This document shows positions 37,195-46,099 of a stretch of 64,000 bases of DNA, in pieces (positions within the stretch are counted from its first letter, which is position 1; every line of letters starts with the position of its first letter). The notes beneath the pieces are model-generated. The model worked only from the letters and a program-made list of their open reading frames with translations. It made no database searches and had not been told where the DNA came from. The position numbers and the translations under genes are program-made. Source of the stretch: Chondromyces crocatus (GTDB taxonomy: Bacteria; Myxococcota_A; Polyangia; Polyangiales; Polyangiaceae); contig NZ_CP012159.1 of NCBI RefSeq assembly GCF_001189295.1, positions 10,311,856-10,375,855 on the forward strand. Reading direction: 5' to 3'.

Positions 37195-38295
37195 ATGGCG
37201 GACGCGAAGGAACGCGGGTGGCACCGCATCGCCCTGGTGGGTGTGCTCGTGGCAGGTGGCGCGTTGCAGCCAGGGTGCAGTTGCTCGGACGAGAGCAAGC
37301 CGAGCACGACCTCGACCACCAGCACCACCACGACCACCAGCACCGGAGGCCTGGGGGGCGCGGGCGGGGTTGGTGGCGTGGGCGGCAGCGGGGCCGCGGG
37401 CGGGGGCGGTAGCGGCGGTGCGGGAGGCGACGAAGGGCTCTACGAAGTGACCGAGGTGGCCTCGGCACGCGCCTTCGACGTCACGCCGTCTCCTTCGGGC
37501 GATCGGTTGTACTTCACAGGCCTCGACGCGACGGGGAACGCGGGGGTCTTCGCGGTCCCGTCGGCGGGTGGGTCCGTGTCCACCATCGCGGTGGGCTCGG
37601 GTCTCGTCGCGCCCTTCGGGATCGCGGTTCGTGGAGATGGGCAGCGCCTCTATGTCGCGGATCCAGGGGCGGCCGTCGACGCGGCCAACGACGCGGGTCG
37701 GCTCTTCGAGATCACGACGGCGGGTAGCGTGAGCATCCTCCAAGGGGGCGACGGCACGCGGCCGCGTAACCTGGAGGTGCACGTGAGCGCCCAGGGCGAG
37801 GAGCGGCTGGTGTTCACGGGGGTCGATCCCGCCGATGGGCAGGTGGCGGTCTTCGCGCTGCCGCTCGGGGGTGGTGCGCGCACGGTGCTGTACAAGGGGG
37901 CGCCACTCGTCGATCCGAGCGGGGTGGCGATCACGGAGAGCGGCGTGATCCACGTCTGCGATACCCGAGGAAGCCACGATCAGAGCGCAGCCGTCTTCAC
38001 CATCGAGGAGGGTCTGGCCACCGAGCTGGTCTCCGGCCTGCGCGTGGGTGTGCCTTGCGGGGTCGCGTTGTCGCGGGATGGTGAGCGTTTGCTCGTCTCG
38101 GCGCGCGATCCGCAGGCAGGTACGGATGCCGTGCAGGTCATCCCGCTCGCAGGCGGTGACCCGGAGACGTTGACCACGCTGATCGGCGCGCACCACGAGC
38201 CCGCAGGGCTGCACCGCGCAAGGAATGCGGAGGTGTTCGGCTTCGTCGACAGCACCGCCGGGGGAACGGGCCGCGTGTTCGTGTTCAAGGAGTGA
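37195..38295 (+). CDS. Lipoprotein with Thr/Gly linker and beta-propeller-like domain
   Basis: The 366-residue product has a lipoprotein-like signal ending LQPGCSC (about Cys28), a Ser/Thr run, a Gly-rich segment of about 40 residues, then a domain of roughly 270 residues. The repeats GDRLYFTGLD, GQRLYVADPG, GVAITESGVIHVCDTRG and GVALSRDGERLLVSARDP each fit one blade of an NHL/SMP-30-type beta-propeller. The DNA of the linker contains ACC/ACG and GGC/GGG runs. Binding or lactonase-like activity cannot be assigned. It is followed, with a 5-bp gap, by a DUF4331 gene and is probably co-transcribed with it. Confidence 0.82.
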   Translation: MADAKERGWHRIALVGVLVAGGALQPGCSCSDESKPSTTSTTSTTTTTSTGGLGGAGGVGGVGGSGAAGGGGSGGAGGDEGLYEVTEVASARAFDVTPSPSGDRLYFTGLDATGNAGVFAVPSAGGSVSTIAVGSGLVAPFGIAVRGDGQRLYVADPGAAVDAANDAGRLFEITTAGSVSILQGGDGTRPRNLEVHVSAQGEERLVFTGVDPADGQVAVFALPLGGGARTVLYKGAPLVDPSGVAITESGVIHVCDTRGSHDQSAAVFTIEEGLATELVSGLRVGVPCGVALSRDGERLLVSARDPQAGTDAVQVIPLAGGDPETLTTLIGAHHEPAGLHRARNAEVFGFVDSTAGGTGRVFVFKE

Positions 38296-38300
38296 GGGCG

Positions 38301-39740
38301 ATGAAAGGATCTCGGACCATGAAGAAGCCCGCCTGGTGGACCCGCGCCGCCATCGCCGCCGTCACCGCCATCGGCGCGCTGGCGCTCCCTGATGCAGCGC
38401 ACGCAGCGTCGCACCGCGAGGCACCGGCCATCGCCAGGGACCCGTCGGCCGACAACACCGATCTGCACGCCTGGGTGCAGGGCAGCAACCTGGTGATCCT
38501 GGCGAGCTACGTGCCGTTCCAGCCACCCGCTGGCGGACCGAACTACCACTCGTTCTCGGACGACGTGCTCTACGAGATCCACCTCGTGCGCGGTCCGACC
38601 AGCCTGGAGGACGCGATCACCTACCAGGTCCGCTTCGCCACGACGATGCCGGACTACGTCGATCCAGCAGCCGGCATGCCCACGCCCGCTGGTGGCAACG
38701 AGTTCTTCGCGCAGATCAGCGGCGCGGTGCAGACGTACACGCTGGTGAAGATCGAGAACGGCGTCACGACCACGCTGATCAGCAACGCCCCGGTGGCGCC
38801 GCCGAACATCGGCCCGCGCACCAACGCGCAGGTGTACCAGGCGCCTCCTTCCGGCTACCCGGCGTACTCCGTCAGCTCGACCTTCCTGCGGTCCTTGCCG
38901 GGCAACGAGGGGCGGGTGTGGGTCGGCCCCCGCGACGACGGCTTCTACGCCGATCTCGGCCACCTCTACGATCTCGGCGGCCTGTGCCCGCTGATGGTGC
39001 AGCCCAACCCGCCTTGCACCGCGCGCAACCACCTCGGCGGCTACAACGTGCAGACCATCGCCCTGGAGATCCCACTCGCCCGCGCGAACGGCGGGCCGGT
39101 GACGCAAGGCCCGAGCAACGCCCAGACGGTGGGCATCTGGGCATCGGCCAGCCGGCGCAAGGTGCGCGTGCTGCGGGCGAACGGCACGCACGACGAGCTG
39201 GGCCCCTGGGTGCAGGTCTCGCGCGTGGGCCTGCCGCTGATCAACGACATCGTGATCGGCTTGCAGGACAAGGACCGCTACAACGCCTCGCACCCCCGCA
39301 ACGACATGGCGAACTTCGGCGCCTACATCCTGAACCCGGTCCTCGTGCGCAACGCGGAGTACGCGGGCCTCTACGGTGCCGGTCAGCCCCTCGCCGCCTA
39401 CGCCGCGCAGCTCCCCGAGCTGAAGACGAACCGCACCGACATCATCGACGTGATCAACCTGGCCCTGCCCATCCTGGGCTCCCACACGATCTCCTCCGTG
39501 GCCGACGTGCTGCGCGTGGACCTGGGGATGCAGTCCATCTACCCCAACGGTCGCCCGCTCATCCCGGGCAACACCATCGAGCAGACCGACGTGACCGACA
39601 TCTCGTTGACGCTGGTGCTCACGGGCACCGTGGGCCTCAACATCGGCGACGGCGTCGGCGCGAACGATCGGTCGTTCCTGAACACGTTCCCGTACCTGGC
39701 GCCGCCCTGGGAAGGGGCGAACGAGAGCCACTACCGCTGA
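38301..39740 (+). CDS. DUF4331 family secreted protein
   Basis: From ATG 38301 (AAGGAG lies 8 bases upstream) the 479-residue product has a Sec signal peptide ending ALPDAAHA and then ASHREAPAIARDPSADNTDLHAW, the hallmark start of the DUF4331 family. The family is predicted to be secreted; its function is unknown. The rest has family features such as YEIHLVRG, a central NHLGGYNVQTIALEIPL and a C-terminal TDISLTLVLTG. An internal ATG six codons on is an alternative start. It lies directly behind the beta-propeller lipoprotein. Confidence 0.88.
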   Translation: MKGSRTMKKPAWWTRAAIAAVTAIGALALPDAAHAASHREAPAIARDPSADNTDLHAWVQGSNLVILASYVPFQPPAGGPNYHSFSDDVLYEIHLVRGPTSLEDAITYQVRFATTMPDYVDPAAGMPTPAGGNEFFAQISGAVQTYTLVKIENGVTTTLISNAPVAPPNIGPRTNAQVYQAPPSGYPAYSVSSTFLRSLPGNEGRVWVGPRDDGFYADLGHLYDLGGLCPLMVQPNPPCTARNHLGGYNVQTIALEIPLARANGGPVTQGPSNAQTVGIWASASRRKVRVLRANGTHDELGPWVQVSRVGLPLINDIVIGLQDKDRYNASHPRNDMANFGAYILNPVLVRNAEYAGLYGAGQPLAAYAAQLPELKTNRTDIIDVINLALPILGSHTISSVADVLRVDLGMQSIYPNGRPLIPGNTIEQTDVTDISLTLVLTGTVGLNIGDGVGANDRSFLNTFPYLAPPWEGANESHYR

Positions 39741-39796
39741 GCGCTCGGGGCCTCCCTCGATGCGACGCTACGCCATCCACCGCAGGAAACGGCACC

Positions 39797-40150
39797 ATGA
39801 CCGACACCATCGTCCTGTACCGCCCCGTCGGCCCCGCTGAGCTCGATCTCCTCCGCGCCACGGACTGGAAGCGCTTTCCCCCACGCCTCCCCGACCAGCC
39901 CATCTTCTACCCGGTCGTACAGGAAGAGTACGCGCGCAAGATCGCCCGCGACTGGAACGTGCCCTCCAGCGGCTCCGGCTACGTCACCCGCTTCCACGTC
40001 CGCGCCGACCATCTCGCCAGATACGATGAGCAGCTCGCTGGCGGCACCCAGCACACCGAGTACTGGATCCCTGCCGAGAAGCTCGACGAGTTCAACGACA
40101 ACATCGTCGGCCCCATCGAAGTCATCGCCGAGTTCCACAAGGATCGCTGA
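39797..40150 (+). CDS. Small conserved protein of unknown function
   Basis: The 117-residue product starts at ATG 39797 and has no signal peptide. It resembles a family seen in actinobacteria and myxobacteria, with VLYRPVGPAELDLLR, FPPRLPDQPIFYPVVQEEYARKIARDWN and a C-terminal EYWIPAEKLDEFNDNIVGPIEVI. Some members are labelled ADP-ribosylation/crystallin J1, but I know of no demonstrated activity. The high density of conserved aromatic and charged residues suggests a compact folded domain. It lies 56 bp after the DUF4331 gene; cotranscription is possible. Confidence 0.75.
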   Translation: MTDTIVLYRPVGPAELDLLRATDWKRFPPRLPDQPIFYPVVQEEYARKIARDWNVPSSGSGYVTRFHVRADHLARYDEQLAGGTQHTEYWIPAEKLDEFNDNIVGPIEVIAEFHKDR

Positions 40151-40194
40151 CCCTCAGCGCGCCATCGTCGCATCGACGACGCCACCGCGTGCGC

Positions 40195-40848
40195 TCACGC
40201 GGTCGAAGCGCTGCCCGGGCGGCCGGGCGATCGAGCGCGCTTCCGCGGCGTCGTCGAGGAAGACTTCGCGGAGCTTCCGGTGACGACGAGCCGGAGGTCG
40301 ACGCGCGTCGCGTGGACGTAGTGCGCCAGATCATGCTTCTTGGAGCCGTTGACCCAGCGTTCGAACGCGCTCTTGAAGAGTACGATCCCGATCTCGGCAA
40401 CGAGGTTCGCCGTGTTCTGGGGGACGCCGCGCTCACGTAGGCATGCAGCCATCGCCGACGTCAGCCTCGCGAGCTTGATGAGCTCTCGCTCGTGCAGCTC
40501 GGTGTGCGCCGCGATGAGGCCCTGTCGCTCACGCGCGTGGGCGCGGCGTTGCTCGAACATCGGCGCCGTCGCCTCGAGCCCGGCCACCACGGCGTCGAGA
40601 GGAGCCATCGACTTCGGAGCGGTGGTGATGCCATCGACGACGAGCTTCTCGAGCTGCTCCGAGCCCGAAAAGAGGACCTCTCGTTTGTCGGTGAAGTACC
40701 GAAAAAACGTTCGCTCCGTGAGCTTCGCCCGAGCCGCGATCTCGCTGACGGTCGTCCGGTCGTATCCGTACTCCAGGAAGAGCGCCATCGCCGCCTCCTG
40801 CAGCCGTTCGAGTGCGTTGGGTTCCCAGCGGCCCATGCAGCCGACCAT
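40195..40848 (-). CDS. TetR/AcrR family transcriptional regulator
   Basis: The 217-residue product from ATG 40848 (GGAGG four bases upstream) has an N-terminal TetR helix-turn-helix: ALERLQEAAMALFLEYGYDRTTVSEIAARAKLTERTFFRYFTDKREVL. A helical ligand-binding domain of about 140 residues and a basic Ser/Arg tail follow. An upstream ATG at 40872 would sit within an operator-like dyad. It is divergent from an NAD(P)-binding epimerase gene with three evenly spaced dyads between, so repression of itself and of that gene is likely. The inducer is unknown. Confidence 0.9.
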   Translation of the reverse strand: MVGCMGRWEPNALERLQEAAMALFLEYGYDRTTVSEIAARAKLTERTFFRYFTDKREVLFSGSEQLEKLVVDGITTAPKSMAPLDAVVAGLEATAPMFEQRRAHARERQGLIAAHTELHERELIKLARLTSAMAACLRERGVPQNTANLVAEIGIVLFKSAFERWVNGSKKHDLAHYVHATRVDLRLVVTGSSAKSSSTTPRKRARSPGRPGSASTA

Positions 40849-40855
40849 AGCCCCT

Positions 40856-40936
40856 CCGTCAGGAACTGACATCCGTCACCCTTTGTGATTGCAGAGACTG
40901 ACATCACACCGTAGATCTGATGTCAGTTTCTGACAT
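40856..40936. promoter_or_regulatory. Three operator-like dyads at 32-bp spacing (TetR site candidates)
   Basis: Site 1 (40856-40872) is CCGTCAGGAACTGACAT, imperfect. Site 2 (40885-40907) has arms GTGATTGCAG and CTGACATCAC, imperfect. Site 3 (40920-40936) is ATGTCAGTTTCTGACAT, a perfect 7-bp inverted repeat. Their centres lie at 40864, 40896 and 40928, exactly 32 bp apart. Site 3 lies just before the Shine-Dalgarno of the epimerase gene and site 1 just before that of tetR. Confidence 0.8.
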
Positions 40937-40949
40937 AAGGAGACGGCCC

Positions 40950-41870
40950 ATGCGCGTTTTCGTCACCGGCGCGTCCGGTCACATCGGTTCTGCTCTCGTC
41001 CCGGAGCTGCTCGCCCAGGGGCACGACGTCGTAGGTCTCGCTCGCTCCGACGCCTCTGCGTCGAAGCTCGTCGCAGCCGGTGCGGTGGTGCACCGTGGCG
41101 ATCTCGACGACCTCGACGGCCTGCGCGCTGCCGCCGCCGGAGCGGACGGCGTCATTCACCTCGCCTTCAGCCACGAGACCGCTTTCTCAGGCTCGCCCGA
41201 AGGGTACGGAACGGCGGCCACTCAGGAGCTGCGCGCCCTTCACGCCATCGGCGAGGCGCTCGTGAACTCCGGCAAGCCCTTCGTGACCACCGTAGGAACG
41301 GCAGCACTCGCGTTCGCGAAGCTGGGTCGCCCTGGCACAGAGGAAGACACGATGCCAGCCGGACCGCGCGTCGACGCCGAGAACGCCACCATCGCCCTGG
41401 CCCAGCGCAGCGTACGTACCTCGTCCGTTCGCCTCCCGCCGACCGTGCACAGCACGCTGGACCACGCAGGCTTCATCCCGTCCCTCATCGCAATGGCACG
41501 CAAAACCGGCTTCTCCGTTTACGTAGGCGATGGTTCGAACGTCTGGCCAGCCGTGCATACGCTCGACGTGGCGCGTCTCTATCGGCTCGCGCTGGAGTCC
41601 GCGCCCGCCGGCACACGACTGCATGGTGTCGCCGAAGAGGGCGTGCCGTTCCGCGCCATCGCCGAGACCATCGGCAAGGGACTCGGGCTCCCAGCAAAGA
41701 GCATCACCCCGGAAGAAGCCCCGCACCACCTGGGCTTTCTCGCAAGGTTCGCAGGCGTCGACAACCCGACTTCCAGCACGCGTACGCGCGCCCTTCTGCA
41801 GTGGGAGCCAACCCATCCCGGGCTGCTCGCAGACATCGCGGAAGGCCACTACCTCACCCCTCGAAGCTGA
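40950..41870 (+). CDS. NAD(P)-binding epimerase/dehydratase-type (extended SDR) protein
   Basis: The 306-residue product starts MRVFVTGASGHIGSALVPELLAQGHDVVGLARSD, an intact TGxxGxxG nucleotide-binding motif. GDLDDLDGLRAAAAGADGVIHLAF is typical of extended or atypical SDRs. The usual YxxxK catalytic pair is not evident, as in NmrA-like or SDR_a subgroups. The substrate is unknown. ATG 40950 is preceded by AAGGAGA. The TetR gene and operator dyads upstream suggest induction by a small molecule, perhaps one that this enzyme modifies. Confidence 0.88.
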   Translation: MRVFVTGASGHIGSALVPELLAQGHDVVGLARSDASASKLVAAGAVVHRGDLDDLDGLRAAAAGADGVIHLAFSHETAFSGSPEGYGTAATQELRALHAIGEALVNSGKPFVTTVGTAALAFAKLGRPGTEEDTMPAGPRVDAENATIALAQRSVRTSSVRLPPTVHSTLDHAGFIPSLIAMARKTGFSVYVGDGSNVWPAVHTLDVARLYRLALESAPAGTRLHGVAEEGVPFRAIAETIGKGLGLPAKSITPEEAPHHLGFLARFAGVDNPTSSTRTRALLQWEPTHPGLLADIAEGHYLTPRS

Positions 41871-42083
41871 CCAGGACGAGGAGAGAGAGACCATCCCCTC
41901 ACCCACCTGCCGGGTGAGCCCTCCGCAGATTCACACCGAGCCTCGCGAGCCCCCAGCGGACTCACACCGAGCCTCTCTCCTGCGTCCGCAAACGCGCGAC
42001 AGCCATCGAGAGGTCTGAAATTCACGCCCCCTCGCCCCACTCATCGACGACGGCACTGGAGCCGCTCAACCCGCCAGCGCCGC

Positions 42084-43103
42084 TCAAGCCGCTGGAGACG
42101 CCCGTGTCCCCTGGAGCGCTTCCACCGCTGGGACCCTGCACCGCCCGATCAATGGCACATGATCCGACAACCCGGCAAAGGCGCCCCGCCGCCCGAACGC
42201 ATGTGTCCCCTCGAAGTCCAGCCACTCCAGCCCTGGCGACGAGTACACATGATCCAGGTGCATCCGCAGGTTCATGAACCCTGCCGTCGGAAATGCCCGT
42301 GCCTCCTCCACCGACACCCGCTGCACCCGTGAAAACGCATCGACCAGCCCTGCTTCCTCCCGCAGGTACCTGTCCACCGGCGACCCTGGCAGCGCGTTGA
42401 AGTCCCCCACCACCACGAACAACGGACTCCGCTGCTCCTGCTGGATGAAGTTCGCCAGCACCCGCGCCTCTTCGAGCTGGTTCGGACCGAACCCCATCCG
42501 CGCCTGACCCGTCCAGAACTCCCGAGAGAACACACTCGGAAGACTCAGGTGCGTGTTGAAGATGTCGAGCGTCTGACCGCTCGGATGCCGGAACGACACG
42601 TGCGCGCAGATCCGCGTCTGCTTCAACCGCCGCACCCGACGACGAAACGTGATGTCGTGCGGCTGCGTCGCGTTGTGATGATCCACCTGCAGCGTGTCGC
42701 GCGCGATCACGGCCAGACCCGTCGTGTAGATGTTGGTCCGCATCGTCAGACGGTATGTGTGCGCCGGGAAGTAGTAGGCGAAGTAGCGCTCGGTTCGACC
42801 TGATTCCGCAAGCGCCGCGTGGAACTCCAGCATCAGGCGCTCGAGCTGCGTCTCCTCCGGGTGCCACTGCGGGTTCATCGTCGACGACCGCAGCGATTGC
42901 GTCTCCACCTCCTGGAGACAGATCAGATCGGGCAGCGGCGACAGATGCGCCAGGGACCGCGCGATCCGGTGGATGGCCGCAGACGTCGTCGCGATCCCCC
43001 GCGTCGCGTGACCGAAATACCGGACGTTGTACGTCATCACCCGCAGCACGGGCGTGGACGGCCGGCTCGCCTCGTCACCCGCTGGACACGGCGTCGCGCT
43101 CAT
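42084..43103 (-). CDS. Endonuclease/exonuclease/phosphatase (EEP) family protein
   Basis: The 339-residue product has the EEP fold: VMTYNVRYFG (metal-binding Asn), LICLQEVETQ (metal-binding Glu), FNTHLSLP, FVVVGDFNALPGSPV (catalytic Asp/Asn pair) and LDHVYSSPG with LSDHVPLIGRC (catalytic His). It lacks a clear signal peptide. Members act on DNA, on inositol phosphates or on sphingomyelin; the substrate is open here. The gene is divergent from a small unknown ORF with only 14 bp between them. Confidence 0.88.
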   Translation of the reverse strand: MSATPCPAGDEASRPSTPVLRVMTYNVRYFGHATRGIATTSAAIHRIARSLAHLSPLPDLICLQEVETQSLRSSTMNPQWHPEETQLERLMLEFHAALAESGRTERYFAYYFPAHTYRLTMRTNIYTTGLAVIARDTLQVDHHNATQPHDITFRRRVRRLKQTRICAHVSFRHPSGQTLDIFNTHLSLPSVFSREFWTGQARMGFGPNQLEEARVLANFIQQEQRSPLFVVVGDFNALPGSPVDRYLREEAGLVDAFSRVQRVSVEEARAFPTAGFMNLRMHLDHVYSSPGLEWLDFEGTHAFGRRGAFAGLSDHVPLIGRCRVPAVEALQGTRASPAA

Positions 43104-43117
43104 GGTTCCTCTCGACC

Positions 43118-43492
43118 ATGGGCAAGAACGTCATCGTTTCCGAGGAGACCCTCCGGGATCTGCTGGAAGCGCACGCCTCCCTGTCCGCCTGGTACTACGT
43201 CCTCTGGAACGCCTTGCGCCGTGCGGGCGGGACCGCGAATGCCCCGGATGGCTCGGAGCGCGCGGCCTTCCTCGAGCGCATCGCCCAGGAGTACCCCGAG
43301 CTGGCCGCGATGGCGCGCTCGCTCGGGGAACCCCGCATGTTCGTCCCCGCGCCTCCCTCGGTCGCGCCGCCGCCCCTGGTCGGGAGCGCGGGCGGCAACG
43401 AGCCGACGACGGCGGTCGAGCCGGCGACCGCCAGGGCGCGAGAGCGCCAGGGGGGTGGGAGTGAACCGGAGGGTGAGGGGGGTCGATCCTGA
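43118..43492 (+). CDS. Small hypothetical protein
   Basis: The 124-residue product starts at ATG 43118. The N-terminal half is helical (VSEETLRDLLEAHASLSAWYYVLWNALRRAGG and FLERIAQEYPELAAMARSLG). The C-terminal half is Pro, Gly and Glu-rich and probably disordered. No family is recognised. Its short distance from the divergent EEP gene and the convergent hupE-like gene (9 bp) leaves little room for control elements. Coding is supported only by the helical N-terminus and frame. Confidence 0.55.
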   Translation: MGKNVIVSEETLRDLLEAHASLSAWYYVLWNALRRAGGTANAPDGSERAAFLERIAQEYPELAAMARSLGEPRMFVPAPPSVAPPPLVGSAGGNEPTTAVEPATARARERQGGGSEPEGEGGRS

Positions 43493-43500
43493 GCTGAGCA

Positions 43501-44697
43501 TCACGCGCCGAAGACGCGTTCCACAAACCAGGCCACACCAGCGAGCACGATCAGCACGCTCGTCAGTCGCACCACACGGGGCGTCAGCCAGCCACGACGA
43601 CGGGCGAACGCGAGGAGAGGCAGCCACACCGCCAGCACGGCGAGCTGACCTGCCTCCACGCCGAGGTTGAAGCAGAGGAGCGCCTTCGGCACCTCGGCGC
43701 GGGGAAGCCCGATTTCCTGGAGGGCGCCGGCGAATCCGAAGCCGTGGATGAGGCCGAACGGGAGGGTGATGCGCCAGCGGCCTTCGGCGTCCTTGATGTA
43801 CAGGTTCTCCACACCCACGTAGGCGATGGACAGCGCGATGGCGGGCTCGATGAGCCGCGGGCTGGGGGTCCAGATGCCGAGGGTGGCGAGGGCGAGTGTG
43901 ATCGAGTGCGCCACCGTGAACGCCGTGACCACCAGCAGGATGGCGCGGAGACGGCCTCCGAGCAGGACGAGGCCGAACAGGAACACCAGGTGGTCGATAC
44001 CGAGAAGGATGTGCTCGATGCCCATCAGGAAGAGGTCGAGGGCCGTGGAGGGGGCTGACTCTTCGGGCGCTGGGGTCGGCGCGGAGGGCAGGCTCGCGGA
44101 GGCTGCGGGGGCCGAAGGGCGGGCGACGACGGCAGCGGCGATGGGCGCGGTCAGCGTCTTGCGCTTGCGGTAGAGGAGCGCCTCGCTGACCCGAGGGCCG
44201 CCGCCGACACGGAGGAGCTGGCGGTGGTTGAAGGCGAGATCCTCGATCAGGCCGACCTCGAAGCGCACCTCGCCGGGGGGCGCGGAGCACGAGAACGTGG
44301 CCTTGAGCGTGACACCGTCGCCCTCGACGGGGAGCGCGAACAGGAGGCGGCCAGGGCACGCGCTGCCGTCGCCGAGTACCTGGATGCGATCGATGACGGC
44401 GCGCTCGATGCGATCGTGGGCGTCGGTGAGTTCCTTCTCGCTCAGGGTGTCGTCGCGGTCGCGGTCGAGGCCTGGGAGGAAGGTGGCCAGCTCGCGCTGG
44501 GCGAAGGTGATCTCGCCATTGACGGAGGCACCTTCGACGACGAAGTCACCGCGGGAGAGGCCGACTTCATGCGCCGAGGCGAGCGCGGGGAACGCGAGGA
44601 AGAGGGCCGCGAAGAAGAGGGCCGCGAGGGACGGCGGGAGGCGCACCACGAGGGCGGCGAGGAGGTGCTGGTGGCAGCGGTCAAGGGGCCGAGGCAT
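43501..44697 (-). CDS. HupE/UreJ-like membrane protein with a periplasmic EF-hand
   Basis: From ATG 44697 the 398-residue product has a signal or membrane segment (about 22-42), then a periplasmic region with a canonical EF-hand loop at residues 78-89 (DRDRDDTLSEKE; oxygen ligands at positions 1, 3, 5, 7, 9, 12). An Ala/Pro linker (about 190-225) is followed by a HupE_UreJ_2 domain of about six membrane helices (MGIEHILLGIDHLVFLFGLVLLGG, FGLIHGFGFAGALQEIG). HupE proteins are thought to carry nickel or related metals, but this subfamily is uncharacterised. The start overlaps the end of the TPR lipoprotein gene by 17 bp, so the two are probably translated together. Confidence 0.82.
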   Translation of the reverse strand: MPRPLDRCHQHLLAALVVRLPPSLAALFFAALFLAFPALASAHEVGLSRGDFVVEGASVNGEITFAQRELATFLPGLDRDRDDTLSEKELTDAHDRIERAVIDRIQVLGDGSACPGRLLFALPVEGDGVTLKATFSCSAPPGEVRFEVGLIEDLAFNHRQLLRVGGGPRVSEALLYRKRKTLTAPIAAAVVARPSAPAASASLPSAPTPAPEESAPSTALDLFLMGIEHILLGIDHLVFLFGLVLLGGRLRAILLVVTAFTVAHSITLALATLGIWTPSPRLIEPAIALSIAYVGVENLYIKDAEGRWRITLPFGLIHGFGFAGALQEIGLPRAEVPKALLCFNLGVEAGQLAVLAVWLPLLAFARRRGWLTPRVVRLTSVLIVLAGVAWFVERVFGA

Positions 44698-46099
44698 CAG
44701 GACTCCGGGCTTGCGCGAGCAGGCGCGCAGCATCGGCAGCGCCCGCAGGGTCGAAGTGGGGGTTCTGCCGGAGCGCGGCCTGGAGAAGGCGCGAGGCGTC
44801 GGCGTGCTCGCCCGCGGCGAGGTGGATGGCGCCGGCGTGGTAGAGCAGGCGGGCGTCACGGGTGCCGAGGGTGCGCGCGCGGTCGCTGGCAGCGCGGGCT
44901 TCGGGGAGGCGGCCGGCGCGGTGGAGGATCCAGGCGTAGGCGTCTTCGGTGTAGAGGTCGCCGCTGCCACCGCGGTGAGCGCGCTCGGCCTCGATGAGGT
45001 GGAGGGCTTCGGCCGGGTCACGATCGGCGAGGAAGAGGGCGAGGGCGCGCGGGTCGGACTGGCGGGCGGCGTCGATGGCGGCGGTCTGAGCGCGGGCTGC
45101 GGCGTCGGGTGTGGCAGGGGCGCTGGGGGCTTTGAAGGGGCCGGCGAGGTGGTGCGCGTCGGCGAGGAGGAAGAGGGCTTCGGGGGTGGCGCTCCGAGCG
45201 ACGGCGCGGTCGAGGAGGGAGATGGCGCGCGAGGTGTCGCGCTGGGCAAGGGCGACGCGGGCCTTGCCGAGGAGGGCGGGTGGGTAGTCGCTGGAGGCGT
45301 CGAGGGCGCGGTCGAAGCCGCGGTCGGCGCCTTCGAGGTCGCCTTCGTGCCAGAAGAGCATCGCGGCTTGCACGAGAACCCAGGCGTAGGGCTCGGGCTC
45401 GGCCGGGTCGTAGGCGTTCATGGCGAGGCGGAAGATCTGCTTGGCGCCGACGATGTCGCCGCGCAGCCAGCGAAGGTGGGCGACGCGGGCGTAGGCGCCG
45501 AGGTCGGGCTTGAGGTCGACGCGGCGCTGGGCGGCGCGGACGGCGTCGTCGAAGCGTCCGAGTTCGAGGAGGGTGTCGCTGAGGGTGTCGAGGGCGAGGG
45601 CGTCGTCAGGGTCGGTGGCGAGGAGCTGCTCGGCAAGGTCGCGTGCGTCGGTGAAGCGGCGCTGCTGGAGGAGGATCAGGGCGCGGAGGCCGAGGGCCGG
45701 GCGATGACGCGGGTCGCGCTCGAGGGCGAGGGCGGCGGCGGCGTCGGCGTTGCGGTAGAGGCGCAGGTCGCTGGCGCGGCGGGCTTTGCGGACCCAGGCG
45801 TGGCCGAGGAGGACCCAGGCATCCGGGTCGAAGTCGGTGCGGGTGGCGCGCTGGACGAGGGCGCGGAGGTCGCGATCGGCCGGGGTGGCGCCGGCAGGAT
45901 CCTGGAGGGCGAGGCGGCGGGGTTCGAGTGCAGGAGGCGCTGTTGCCGAGGCGGCGGTCAGGGGGGTGGAGGGAGGGACTGAGGCCGACGACGTGGGAAG
46001 GTTCGACGAGACGGCAGGGCGATCGCGGTCACACGCGAGCGGGGCCACGGCGAGGGCCACGACGAGAGGGAACGGGGGGAGCGCTCGGCGGGCGGCCAT
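44681..46099 (-). CDS. TPR-repeat lipoprotein
   Basis: The 472-residue product has a signal ending near APLAC (probable lipidation at Cys23), a Ser/Pro/Ala linker, and then about ten TPR-like units (DPDAWVLLGHAWVRKARRAS, HRPALGLRALILLQQRRF, DDALALDTLSDTLLELGRF, YPPALLGKARVALAQRDTS, DARLLYHAGAIHLAAGEHA). TPR lipoproteins act as scaffolds at the envelope. It precedes and overlaps the HupE-like gene, a pairing seen with HupE_UreJ_2 genes in environmental Proteobacteria. It is divergent from a Cys-rich lipoprotein gene across 181 bp. Confidence 0.83.
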   Translation of the reverse strand: MAARRALPPFPLVVALAVAPLACDRDRPAVSSNLPTSSASVPPSTPLTAASATAPPALEPRRLALQDPAGATPADRDLRALVQRATRTDFDPDAWVLLGHAWVRKARRASDLRLYRNADAAAALALERDPRHRPALGLRALILLQQRRFTDARDLAEQLLATDPDDALALDTLSDTLLELGRFDDAVRAAQRRVDLKPDLGAYARVAHLRWLRGDIVGAKQIFRLAMNAYDPAEPEPYAWVLVQAAMLFWHEGDLEGADRGFDRALDASSDYPPALLGKARVALAQRDTSRAISLLDRAVARSATPEALFLLADAHHLAGPFKAPSAPATPDAAARAQTAAIDAARQSDPRALALFLADRDPAEALHLIEAERAHRGGSGDLYTEDAYAWILHRAGRLPEARAASDRARTLGTRDARLLYHAGAIHLAAGEHADASRLLQAALRQNPHFDPAGAADAARLLAQARSPDASAP

